Of a stretch of DNA of 64,000 nucleotides, positions 34,700-43,283 are shown piece by piece. A model generated the notes under the pieces. It saw only the letters and a program-made list of their open reading frames with translations, had not been told where the DNA came from and searched no databases. The DNA is from Salibacter halophilus (GTDB lineage Bacteria > Bacteroidota > Bacteroidia > Flavobacteriales_G > Salibacteraceae), in contig NZ_WACR01000002.1 of the NCBI RefSeq assembly GCF_008806325.1, positions 248,001 to 312,000 on the forward strand. The letters run 5' to 3'. A program made the translations under genes and the position numbers. Each line of letters begins with the position of its first letter. Within the stretch, counting starts at the first letter, position 1.

Positions 34700-35943
34700 G
34701 TATCAGCTAAAATTTCTTTTCTCAACATATTGAGAGCAGCCAGTGCCGACTGTCTGATGTTGCGTTCGCGGTTATTTCCAAATGTATATTTTTTAGCTAT
34801 TGTTCCACTTTTGCTGGACACTGCAATCCAAACTGTACCTACCGGTTTTTGGTCAGATCCACCATTAGGGCCTGCCACACCACTCGTGGCAACGGCAAAA
34901 TCTGTACGCATCGTTTTTCGAGCTCCTTCAGCCATTTGTCTAACTACTTCTTCGCTAACTGCACCATGTGTTTCTATATCACTCGATGAAACACCCAAAG
35001 TATTTTGCTTTACTTCATTGCTGTAAGAGACAATTGATCCCTGGAAATAATCGCTACTCCCTGAAATACTCGTGATCAAATGGGCAATGTACCCTCCCGT
35101 GCAGCTCTCCGCTGTAGATAAAGTTTTTCCTTTTTCACGCAGTAACTTTCCAACAACTCCTTCTAGCGTATCTTCACCATAACCAAAAATGATATCCCCT
35201 ATCAGATTCTCGAGCTCTTTGACTTTCTTATCTACCGCAGTTGTAATTCGGTTCTGATTGTCACCTGTAGCGCTCAACCTCAGCCTCACCATTCCGGGAG
35301 ATGGTAAATAAGCCAGTTTGATGTTATGTTCTTCCAGGCTATCTTCCCATTTGCTGATAAGTCCCATGATCCTGCTCTCCCCCATTCCCTGAGTGAGCAC
35401 GGTTCGGTGGTAAACAAACGGAGTATTGAAATACTGCTTTATCCACTTGAGTAGCGGATCATTCATCATGGCTTTCATCTCATAAGGAACTCCGGGAAGA
35501 GATATAAATACCTGTCCGTTGTCTTCCATCCATGTTGCCGGGGCAGTACCATTCTTATTTTGAACCGGTTTACTCCTGCTAGGAACCAAAGCCTGGTATT
35601 TGTTGACATCGAGCATTTCTTTGCCCTTTGATGCAAAATAATCCTCTACTCCTTTGAGAATTCTGTCATTCATGATGAGTTCATCATTGAAGTAATCGGC
35701 AAAGGTTCTCTTGGTAATATCGTCTCGTGTTGGTCCCAGTCCACCGGTCATGATGATTAAATCAGCATTCTTGCGCGCTTCATTCATCGCGTTGAAAATG
35801 TGCTCTTTGTCATCTGAAATGCTGGTAATTTGGCGTACTCTTATTCCTAAAGCGTTGAGCTGCTTTGCAATCCAGGCTGAATTAGAATCGATTACCTGCC
35901 CGATCAATATTTCGTCACCAATTGTTATGATTTCTGCAAACAT
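34696..35943 (-). CDS. cinA: CinA family protein
   Basis: A 415-residue two-domain protein: N-terminal MoaB/MogA-like (COG1058) domain (MFAEIITIGDEILIGQVIDSNS, MTGGLGPTRDDITKRTFADYF) and C-terminal CinA nicotinamide-nucleotide amidase domain (TAESCTGGYIAHLITSISGSSDYFQGSIVSYSN, ATSGVAGPNGGSDQKPVGTVWIA). Relatives deamidate NMN and hydrolyse ADP-ribose in NAD recycling; in some competent bacteria the gene is competence-induced. An exact GGTCAGATCC word encodes part of GGSDQKP (34851-34860). Confidence 0.94.
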   Translation of the reverse strand: MFAEIITIGDEILIGQVIDSNSAWIAKQLNALGIRVRQITSISDDKEHIFNAMNEARKNADLIIMTGGLGPTRDDITKRTFADYFNDELIMNDRILKGVEDYFASKGKEMLDVNKYQALVPSRSKPVQNKNGTAPATWMEDNGQVFISLPGVPYEMKAMMNDPLLKWIKQYFNTPFVYHRTVLTQGMGESRIMGLISKWEDSLEEHNIKLAYLPSPGMVRLRLSATGDNQNRITTAVDKKVKELENLIGDIIFGYGEDTLEGVVGKLLREKGKTLSTAESCTGGYIAHLITSISGSSDYFQGSIVSYSNEVKQNTLGVSSSDIETHGAVSEEVVRQMAEGARKTMRTDFAVATSGVAGPNGGSDQKPVGTVWIAVSSKSGTIAKKYTFGNNRERNIRQSALAALNMLRKEILADT

Positions 35944-35982
35944 GTAGCAAAGATAAATTCTGTTTTCGGTTAATGAATTGCT

Positions 35983-35990
35983 TAAGTTTG
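35983..35990 (+). promoter_or_regulatory. -7 element TAAGTTTG deciding the phosphorylase start
   Basis: Exact TAnnTTTG match located downstream of the alternative TTG start at 35978, so the mRNA would begin near 35997 and the ATG at 36014 is the likely start. Confidence 0.5.
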
Positions 35991-36013
35991 AACCGCTAAA
36001 TTATACCAATAGA

Positions 36014-36910
36014 ATGCAATTAAACGAAGAAAGTTCAACAAATCGGATTGGTGACTCAGAGCTTATCCTCAATCCTGACGGAAGTGTTTACCATCTCGCG
36101 CTCAAACCTGAAAATATTGCTGATGATGTGCTTGTAGTGGGTGATCAGGGTAGGGTTGATGAAATTGCCAAATACTTTGATGAAATTGAGTTTAACGTTC
36201 AGAACCGGGAGTTCAAGACAGTAACGGGGATTTATCGCAACAAGCGTTTCACCGTATTGTCTACCGGTATTGGTATTGATAACATAGACATTGTACTCAA
36301 CGAGTTAGATGCAGCAGTTAATATTGATTTGACTAAACGCGTTCCAAAGAGTGAACATCGTTCGCTTCGTATCATTAGACTGGGAACCAGTGGAGCATTA
36401 CAGGAAAATATCCCTGTTGGCTCATTACTTGTCACCGATGCGGTTTTAGGTTTAGATGGTTTGTTGAATTTTTACAAATGTTCTTCATCTCCACGTGAGT
36501 TAGAACTCGAAGATGCATTCATCAAGCACATGAAATGGAGCGATAAGCTCGCCAGACCATACGCGAGATTCGGGTCCAGGGATCTGACCGAAAAACTCGT
36601 TGTGGGAAACACTAAAGGTTATACGATTACAGCTCCGGGTTTTTACGCTCCGCAGGGAAGAAATGTTAGACTGGGAATTTGGGATCCCGGATTTCACGAC
36701 CATTTGAGAAGTTTTGATTTTAAGGGTGAAAAAATCACCAATTTCGAGATGGAAACCTCAGCTCTGTACGGCCTCAGCAAGGCTTTGGGTCATAAAGTTT
36801 GTACAGTTTGTACGATTATTGCCAACAGAGCCACAAAAGAGTTTGCTGAGGATTATCATCCGCTTGTAGACCGCATGATTACTGATGTTTTGAACAAGTT
36901 AACACACTAA
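36014..36910 (+). CDS. Nucleoside phosphorylase (uridine phosphorylase-like)
   Basis: About 298 residues from MQLNEESSTNR. Family features: VLVVGDQGRVDEIAKYFD (phosphate loop region, here GDQGR), STGIGIDNIDIVLNEL, RLGTSGALQENIPVGSLLVTDAV, and NFEMETSALYGLSKALGHK with the ribose-binding Met-Glu. It phosphorolyses a nucleoside to base and ribose-1-phosphate; uridine is the best guess. Downstream of divergent cinA. A TAAGTTTG promoter element supports this start rather than the upstream TTG. Confidence 0.88.
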   Translation: MQLNEESSTNRIGDSELILNPDGSVYHLALKPENIADDVLVVGDQGRVDEIAKYFDEIEFNVQNREFKTVTGIYRNKRFTVLSTGIGIDNIDIVLNELDAAVNIDLTKRVPKSEHRSLRIIRLGTSGALQENIPVGSLLVTDAVLGLDGLLNFYKCSSSPRELELEDAFIKHMKWSDKLARPYARFGSRDLTEKLVVGNTKGYTITAPGFYAPQGRNVRLGIWDPGFHDHLRSFDFKGEKITNFEMETSALYGLSKALGHKVCTVCTIIANRATKEFAEDYHPLVDRMITDVLNKLTH

Positions 36911-36991
36911 GTGTGAAAAAGTAACGGAAACATGTGAAATTAGAGCTTGTTATTCAGGATAACTTTGGGCAAAGTTTAATTGCTGTTATCA

Positions 36992-37864
36992 TTGAATAAA
37001 CAGACTGACATAGAAGCACTCATTAAATTACTCGAAGATCCTGACGAAAATATTTATTTTCAAATCAGGAAAGAGTTGATAGATCTTGGCCCCAGCGTAA
37101 TTCCTGAACTGGAAAACCGATGGGAAGAGGAATCATCTCTAGGACTTTTATTTCAATCTCGCGTGGAAGATCTCATCCACGATATTCAGTTCAACAGCGT
37201 TAAAAAAGAGATAAGAGAATGGCGTGACAGTGATGATCACGATTTATTGAGGGGTATGCATTTGATTGCAAAATACCAATATCCTGATCTTTCATTTGAG
37301 TCGCTCGACCGCGCTGTGGAGTCGATTAAAAAAGAAATTTGGATTGAATTGAACAGCAGGCTCACTGCATTTGAAAATGTGCGGATAATGAATCATGTGT
37401 TGTTCAATGTTCACAATTTCCAGGGTAATACTTCAAATTATCACGCTCCGCAAAATTCATTTCTCAATAACGTACTTGACACTTGTAAGGGAAATCCTAT
37501 TTCTCTTTCAATTATTTATATTTTAATTGGTCAGCGACTGGGTTTACCCATCTACGGAGTCAATTTACCCAGGCATTTTGTTGTGGCTTATGTAGATCCT
37601 GTTTTTCAAAGTGATCATCCTACCGAGGAAAATGTATTGTTTTACATCAACCCGTTTAGTAAGGGGAGTGTCTTTGGAATTGACGAGTTAAAGGATTTTG
37701 TGCAACAAATCAACTTACCTGATCATTCACAGTTTTTCAATCCGTGTGACTCGATAACTATTGTCAATCGAGTTCTCAACAATTTAATCAATAGCTACAA
37801 CAAGCTAGGATATCCTGAGAAAGTAGAAGAATTGAAGATTTTGCAGAATACACTTATCGGATAA
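36992..37864 (+). CDS. SirB1/transglutaminase-like family protein
   Basis: About 290 residues. An N-terminal helical segment resembling a HEAT-type repeat (ALIKLLEDPDENIYFQIRKELI) precedes the SirB1 domain (LRGMHLIAKYQYPDLSFE, YHAPQNSFLNNVLDTCKGNPISLSIIYILIGQRLGLPIYGVNLPRHFVVAY), a transglutaminase-like fold in which the usual catalytic cysteine position is occupied in CKGNPISLS and the histidine in PRHF. Function unknown. No ATG begins the frame; TTG at 36992 or 36980 is used. Its last 11 bases overlap the convergent sugar transferase gene. Confidence 0.8.
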   Translation: MNKQTDIEALIKLLEDPDENIYFQIRKELIDLGPSVIPELENRWEEESSLGLLFQSRVEDLIHDIQFNSVKKEIREWRDSDDHDLLRGMHLIAKYQYPDLSFESLDRAVESIKKEIWIELNSRLTAFENVRIMNHVLFNVHNFQGNTSNYHAPQNSFLNNVLDTCKGNPISLSIIYILIGQRLGLPIYGVNLPRHFVVAYVDPVFQSDHPTEENVLFYINPFSKGSVFGIDELKDFVQQINLPDHSQFFNPCDSITIVNRVLNNLINSYNKLGYPEKVEELKILQNTLIG

Positions 37865-38441
37865 TGCGATAGAGTGTTTGAAAAATGATTTTCAAATCTG
37901 TGAAGAAACTCTGCTTTTCAACATATTCACGCCCCAGTTTCAACTTAGCCGGCATGATCTCTTCCCTGTAAGTTTGCTCTGGATTATCGCTTTCAGCAAG
38001 CAGTTCGCTTTCATCGACAAATTTGAGCGATGCGTAATCCGTTAAGCCGGGTCTGACCGATAATACTTCACGTTGTTCTGGCGTGTATAGCTCAACATAT
38101 TTTGGCACCTCAGGCCTGGGTCCCACAACGCTCATTTCTCCTTTGAGAATGTTGAGTAGTTGAGGGAATTCATCGAGTTTGTACTTGCGTAGCAGATAGC
38201 CGATTTTGGTCACGCGAGGATCTCGGTGACCAACGGTGATTTGCAGCTTATCGCTATTGGGCCGCATGGTTCTGAACTTGTAGAGCCTAAATGTTTTGCC
38301 GTTTTTCCCAACTCTTGTTTGGCGGTAAAAAATTCCACCTTTTGAGTCTAACACAATTGCGAGAGCTATTACGGTCAGAACCGGAAATAGCAAAACGAGG
38401 ACGAGTCCTGCACTTACTAGATCAAACAGCCTTTTGAGCAC
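37854..38441 (-). CDS. Initiating phosphoglycosyl transferase (bacterial sugar transferase)
   Basis: A 195-residue monotopic transferase of the PglC type: N-terminal reentrant membrane helix ([31 protein letters not shown]), then [42 protein letters not shown]-like sequence (here [26 protein letters not shown]). It moves a phospho-sugar from a UDP-sugar to undecaprenyl phosphate, the first step of the polysaccharide repeat unit. It starts with GTG and overlaps the upstream aminotransferase gene by 20 bases. Two exact dispersed words lie inside it. Confidence 0.93.
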   Translation of the reverse strand: [195 protein letters not shown]

Positions 38442-39657
38442 GAGACTTCTCCATTACTTTTTCATACGCAGTAACTACAGCATTAATGACTGTATCGATA
38501 TCTTCATCACTCAAATCGTAATAAACGGGGAGTGAAATCTCATGCGTATAATTTTCAAAGGCTTTTGGGTAATGATCAACGTTAAAGCCCATTTTCTTGT
38601 AATAGGTAAGCATCGGTAATGGCTGATAGTGAACGTTCACTGCTACATCCTGCTCGTAGATTTCGTAGATGATCAAATTGCGCTCGTGTTCAGTAATACC
38701 TTTGATACGCAACATGTAAAGATGGTAGTTTGAAATCTTATCATCGGTTTCGTAAGTTGGCGTTATTGCCCAGTCGTTTTTCCCGAGTTCTTTCGTGTAG
38801 CGATCAAAGATGTATCTTCTTTTTGCTAGCGTATCTTCTTCGTATCGTTCCAGTTCAACTAATCCAATTGAAGCCAATATATCAGTCATGTTGTACTTGT
38901 AACCGGGCTCAATTACATCGTATCGCCAGCCACCTTTTTTCACTTTGGCAAAAGCATCTTTCGTTTGCCCGTGAAGTGCTTTTACATTTAGCTCTTTGTA
39001 GATTCTTTCGTGATCGAATCTATCTGGCATGTTGACTGCGAGTGCGCCACCCTCAGCAGTTGTGAGGTTTTTTACTGCGTGAAAGGAAAATGCTGAAGCA
39101 TCGGCTAAAACTCCAGAGTTTTGGCCTTTGTATTTAGCTCCAATACTGTGAGCTGCATCAGCCAGAATTAAAACTCGTCCTAGCAGTTCCTGCCTCTCAT
39201 TGTTGGGTGTAAAAAGTGAGCGAATTTTTTTGGATCTGACAAGTGAGTAGAGTTCGTCATAATCACATGGCATTCCGCCAACATCAACTGGTATAATGAC
39301 TTTAGTGCGTTCGGTAATCAGTGATTCAATCTTGTTGACATCTATGTTGAAGTCATCACCAACATCACACATGACTGGTGTTGCTCCTTTGTGAACAACA
39401 GCATTTGCGGTTGCTGTGTAAGTGTATGAAGGTATAATCACTTCATCCCCTTCTCCAACGCCAAACCAGCTAAGCATCAACTCCATACCGGCTGTACCAC
39501 TGTTGAGGCAAACAATTTTACTTGCTGTGGTAAACTCTGCGAGCCTCTTTTCAAAAAGTTTCGTTTTTGGGCCGGTTGTGATCCATCCTGATTTCAATGC
39601 GTCAACTACTTCCTCTACAATTCTATCATCTACCCTGGGGGGTGAAAATGGTATCAT
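38422..39657 (-). CDS. DegT/DnrJ/EryC1/StrS aminotransferase
   Basis: A 411-residue PLP-dependent sugar aminotransferase: MIPFSPPRVDDRIVEEVVDALKSGWITTGPKTKLFE, CLNSGTAGMELMLSW, VIIPSYTYTATANAVVHKGATPVMCDV, DAAHSIGAKYKG and SFHAVKNLTTAEGGAL with the PLP lysine. It transfers an amino group to a 4-keto or 3-keto UDP-sugar for the glycan repeat. A GGAG Shine-Dalgarno-like stretch precedes the ATG, unusual for this phylum. It overlaps the transferase gene downstream. Confidence 0.93.
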   Translation of the reverse strand: MIPFSPPRVDDRIVEEVVDALKSGWITTGPKTKLFEKRLAEFTTASKIVCLNSGTAGMELMLSWFGVGEGDEVIIPSYTYTATANAVVHKGATPVMCDVGDDFNIDVNKIESLITERTKVIIPVDVGGMPCDYDELYSLVRSKKIRSLFTPNNERQELLGRVLILADAAHSIGAKYKGQNSGVLADASAFSFHAVKNLTTAEGGALAVNMPDRFDHERIYKELNVKALHGQTKDAFAKVKKGGWRYDVIEPGYKYNMTDILASIGLVELERYEEDTLAKRRYIFDRYTKELGKNDWAITPTYETDDKISNYHLYMLRIKGITEHERNLIIYEIYEQDVAVNVHYQPLPMLTYYKKMGFNVDHYPKAFENYTHEISLPVYYDLSDEDIDTVINAVVTAYEKVMEKSRAQKAV

Positions 39658-39712
39658 TTACTCTCCTTTTATTTTTAGCGCTACAAAATTAATCAATTCT
39701 AATCACCGTGCT

Positions 39713-40927
39713 TTAATCGCTGTATGTGAAGTACAAAAATGCGTTAAATATGGCGTAAAAAACGACTCCATCCTGCCGTTCAAAAATAGCTTCTGTCAAA
39801 CAGCTCATAGTTATGATAAAAACGAATAACGGGAAGATGAAGTTGGAATGAATATTTACTTTGAATAACGGGATTACTAGCATTCCAATGAGGGGTAGTA
39901 AACCGAGCAGGCCCAAAGCAACTCCAGATTGAACAAACTGGTTGTGTGCATTGAGGTGCCTTTCCTCTGCGTAATCGAAATTTTCTTTTTCCCATTTATC
40001 ATTCATCACCTCGCTTACATCCCCTGTTCCGTAACCTAACAATGGCTTTTCCTGAAAAAGCTCCCAACTGTACTTCCACAACAATGGCCTGGATCCAGAG
40101 CTGCTCTCCTCGTTCATTACATTTTCTGTAACGTCCTTAAACCGATCGACATACTTAATGCTAACGGCTATAAATCCTGCGGTAAAAACTACTACTAATG
40201 TGAGTGCTATAAGTGGATTTTTGAACCGTATGCGGGGAAATACTAAATAGCTAAATGCATAAGCTAGCAAAAAGCCTAGCACGATAATTCCCATCCTTGC
40301 GGATAGTTGGTAAACTGTGATAATCAAAAAAGTTAGCATCAAGTAATTGTGAAGCTGCACTTTTTCACGATTGTGAAAAATGAATATAATTAGAATCGCT
40401 ATTGCAAAGTTTACATAAATTGAAAAATATCCTGCATGCCTATAATAGCTGAGATATACGTAATAAAAAGACTCTACCTCACCAGATTTATAATATGAGA
40501 TTCCAGCGTACACAAAACTCACAATAGCTGCTAATACTGTAGCGTAGAGGAAAGTTCGCAAAAGCTCTGGCAATGTGAATTTATTGATGACGTTACTCGT
40601 TAAAACGACCCATGGAACGAGTAATAAACTCAGTTTTATCTCCAAATCAAAAAAACCACTACCCAGATCATCACTGTAGATAACACCTATTGCATGTGCG
40701 AGATAATAAGCTGAGAAAAGCCAAATAAAAAACTTTCGCTTTTTGTAGTAGTAAACTCGCTCGTGAAAAGGGTGAATGAAAATATTTGAAGCTGCAAAAA
40801 TGATGAGAGCCCAGGGCAACAATCGCTGCTCAAACGGCAACAAAAACACAACAAGATGAGCCAGGTATAAATTGACTTTCTTGAGATTGATATTTTTTAT
40901 TCCAATGGGTTTACTCAACTGAATCAA
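39713..40927 (-). CDS. O-antigen ligase/polymerase family membrane protein
   Basis: A 404-residue polytopic protein with about eleven membrane spans and a large periplasmic loop in the C-terminal third containing LLWKYSWELFQEKPLLGYGTGDV and HLNAHNQFVQSGVALGLLG, the Wzy_C/WaaL signature with the conserved His. It ligates or polymerises lipid-linked glycan in the periplasm. It starts 36 bases before the wecB stop. Confidence 0.88.
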   Translation of the reverse strand: MIQLSKPIGIKNINLKKVNLYLAHLVVFLLPFEQRLLPWALIIFAASNIFIHPFHERVYYYKKRKFFIWLFSAYYLAHAIGVIYSDDLGSGFFDLEIKLSLLLVPWVVLTSNVINKFTLPELLRTFLYATVLAAIVSFVYAGISYYKSGEVESFYYVYLSYYRHAGYFSIYVNFAIAILIIFIFHNREKVQLHNYLMLTFLIITVYQLSARMGIIVLGFLLAYAFSYLVFPRIRFKNPLIALTLVVVFTAGFIAVSIKYVDRFKDVTENVMNEESSSGSRPLLWKYSWELFQEKPLLGYGTGDVSEVMNDKWEKENFDYAEERHLNAHNQFVQSGVALGLLGLLPLIGMLVIPLFKVNIHSNFIFPLFVFIITMSCLTEAIFERQDGVVFYAIFNAFLYFTYSD

Positions 40928-40963
40928 TATTGCCCAATATTACTCAATTATTACATCATAGGA

Positions 40964-42031
40964 CTAAATAGATAAAATAGCTTTTGCTATTTGCTTTGCA
41001 GCTTCGCCATTACCATATAGATCTGTATCAAAACTAACAGATTTTTTGAGCATCTCTGATGCTTTTTGCTTCAAATCATCCTCAGGCTTAACAAGCTGAT
41101 TTACTCCTTCTTCAACCAATTCAACCCATTCAGTTTGGTCCCTTAAGGTTAAACATGTTTTGTGGAAGAAAAAGGCTTCTTTTTGCAATCCTCCACTATC
41201 GGTCAGAACCATTGAGCAGTTTTTCAAAAGCTCAATCATGTCGAAATAGCCTACCGGATCGATTACTTTCACATTGAGATCTAAATTATACTCTTTAAGT
41301 TTTGCTTTTGTACGAGGATGTAGAGGAATCACAACTGGTTTTACTGATTCGTGAACCTCATTGAGGTTTTCCACAAAAGCTTGAAGTCTTTTGAGATCAT
41401 CGGTATTCTCTGCACGATGTAATGTGCATAGAATAAATTCATTTGGAACTGACTCTACTACAGAGGAAAGTTGAGCTGACTTTTCAGCATAATACAGTGC
41501 TGCATCATTCATGACATCTCCTGAACGCACAATTTCACAGTCAAAATTTTCATAGCCCTCATTCTTGAGATTTTTTATTGCCGAATCAGTAGGACAAAAG
41601 AGTATCGTTGATATTCTATCAGTCAATATTCGGTTGATTTCTTCAGGCATTTCCATATTGAAACTTCTCAAGCCTGCTTCAACGTGACCAACTTTTATAT
41701 GGAGCTTTTGTGCGGCAAGTGCTCCGGCAAGAGTAGAGTTTGTATCACCGTAAACCAAAACCAGATCAGGTTTTTCACTGATAAATACCTCTTCGAGTTT
41801 TTCGAGCATTCTGCCAGTCATAGCACCATGTCCTACTCCATTTATTTCAAGGTTATATTTTGGTTTTGGTATTTCCATTTCGTCAAAGAAAACATCAGAC
41901 ATGTTTTGATCAAAATGCTGACCTGTATGAACCAGTATTTCCTCTACACCGTCATATTTCTTTAACTCCCTGCTTACAACTGCTGCTTTGACAAATTGCG
42001 GACGAGCACCTACTACTGTTATAATTTTCAT
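40964..42031 (-). CDS. wecB: UDP-N-acetylglucosamine 2-epimerase
   Basis: A 355-residue non-hydrolysing epimerase: MKIITVVGARPQFVKAAVVSREL, LVHTGQHFD, VYGDTNSTLAGALAAQKLHIKVGHVEAGLRSFNMEMPEEINRILTDRIS, TDSGGLQKEAFFFHK. It makes UDP-ManNAc from UDP-GlcNAc for the surface glycan. Its ATG overlaps the stop of the upstream glycosyltransferase by four bases. An exact GGTCAGAACC word at 41201-41210 encodes the VLTDSGG motif. Confidence 0.95.
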   Translation of the reverse strand: MKIITVVGARPQFVKAAVVSRELKKYDGVEEILVHTGQHFDQNMSDVFFDEMEIPKPKYNLEINGVGHGAMTGRMLEKLEEVFISEKPDLVLVYGDTNSTLAGALAAQKLHIKVGHVEAGLRSFNMEMPEEINRILTDRISTILFCPTDSAIKNLKNEGYENFDCEIVRSGDVMNDAALYYAEKSAQLSSVVESVPNEFILCTLHRAENTDDLKRLQAFVENLNEVHESVKPVVIPLHPRTKAKLKEYNLDLNVKVIDPVGYFDMIELLKNCSMVLTDSGGLQKEAFFFHKTCLTLRDQTEWVELVEEGVNQLVKPEDDLKQKASEMLKKSVSFDTDLYGNGEAAKQIAKAILSI

Positions 42032-43263
42032 ATTGAAACAAGCTTTTTTAATTCATTGTTAAATGAAGCTGCTATTTTATTGCGATTGAATTTTTGATTG
42101 ACATAATTCCGCCCATTTCGACCGAGTTCTTCCAACTGGATCTGACCATTAGCTATTTTAACAAGCAATGAAGCTAACTCCTTGTAATTTTCTGGCTCAA
42201 ATGGAAGAGCGCACTGCCCCTCATCAGCAAATAATTCTTTAGCCTCGCCTTTTACACCCAGAATAACAGGGTTTTTCATAGCAGCATTTTCAAAGATCTT
42301 AGATGGAATAGCTCCTTCAAAAAGTGGCAGGTTCCTCAAAGGAACAATCGTTGCATCAACGGCTTTAACAACTTTAGGCATAATTGATTTTGGGACAGGG
42401 TCAAAAAAACGAACATTATTGAGATCCATTTTTTTTGAGAGTTCGAGGAGCTCTTTTTTAACTGGCCCATCTCCCATTAAAATGAATTTCAGCTCAGAGT
42501 GATTTTGAACCTCTTTAGCAGCTTTCAGGATCACCTCTAATCCCTGTGCATGACCAATTATGCCACCGTAAAACAAAAGTATGTCAGAACCGGAATAACC
42601 ATTTTCTTTCCTCCAGTCCGATTGTACTTCATCAGGGTTGTAATACGATAAATCAACACCATTTGGCAACCAGAAAGTTTTTAACTGTGGAAATCTTTTA
42701 TCGATATCATTAACTATCCCCTGAGTTTGACCTGTAATCAATGCTGCATTTTTATAGCACCATGCCTCTAGTCTATAAGCTAGATTTAAGAAGAGTTTAT
42801 TTTTTACAAGATCTAATTTTTCAGCACTTTCAGGCCAAAGATCAGATACATTAAAAATCATCTTTGCCTTTAGCTTTCTTGAGAGGAAAACTGCCGTAAA
42901 ACCAAGAAATAGCGGTGGAGATTCTACTAGTAAAAAGTCAAATTGATTCTTTTTAAAATTCTTGCTACCGTATTTCCAACTCGACCAAACAAAAGAAAAG
43001 TAGTTCAATAGTCTTTTTATTATTCCGCTATCCTTACTCACATAGATAGATGATCGGTGTACTGGAATGCCATCGATTTCTTCTCTTTTATTCTTCAGCC
43101 CGATGTACTCTTTGAATATTTCCATTTTGGGGTAGTTGGGCATGGCAGTCAGAACCTCAATGTGGTTCCCCTCATTTTTTAGTCTTACAGCTAACTCGTG
43201 AAGTCTATTTTGTGGAGCACCTGTTTCAGGAGGATAATATTGAGTGAGAATAAGGATTTTCAT
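42028..43263 (-). CDS. Glycosyltransferase family 4 (WbuB-like)
   Basis: A 411-residue GT-B glycosyltransferase: MKILILTQYYPPETGAPQNRLHELA at the N-terminus, FNVSDLWPESAEKLDL, LPNGVDLSYYNP and the C-terminal donor site FEGAIPSKIFENAAMKNPVILG. The closest recognisable type is WbuB, which often transfers FucNAc or a related sugar in O-antigen assembly next to wecB. It lies upstream of wecB with a four-base overlap. Confidence 0.9.
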   Translation of the reverse strand: MKILILTQYYPPETGAPQNRLHELAVRLKNEGNHIEVLTAMPNYPKMEIFKEYIGLKNKREEIDGIPVHRSSIYVSKDSGIIKRLLNYFSFVWSSWKYGSKNFKKNQFDFLLVESPPLFLGFTAVFLSRKLKAKMIFNVSDLWPESAEKLDLVKNKLFLNLAYRLEAWCYKNAALITGQTQGIVNDIDKRFPQLKTFWLPNGVDLSYYNPDEVQSDWRKENGYSGSDILLFYGGIIGHAQGLEVILKAAKEVQNHSELKFILMGDGPVKKELLELSKKMDLNNVRFFDPVPKSIMPKVVKAVDATIVPLRNLPLFEGAIPSKIFENAAMKNPVILGVKGEAKELFADEGQCALPFEPENYKELASLLVKIANGQIQLEELGRNGRNYVNQKFNRNKIAASFNNELKKLVSI

Positions 43264-43283
43264 ACTATAATTAAATTACTGAA

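Noticed and set aside
34696-35943. cinA as proof of natural competence
   Set aside because: CinA-family proteins are widespread NAD-recycling enzymes in non-competent bacteria; the gene alone says nothing about DNA uptake.
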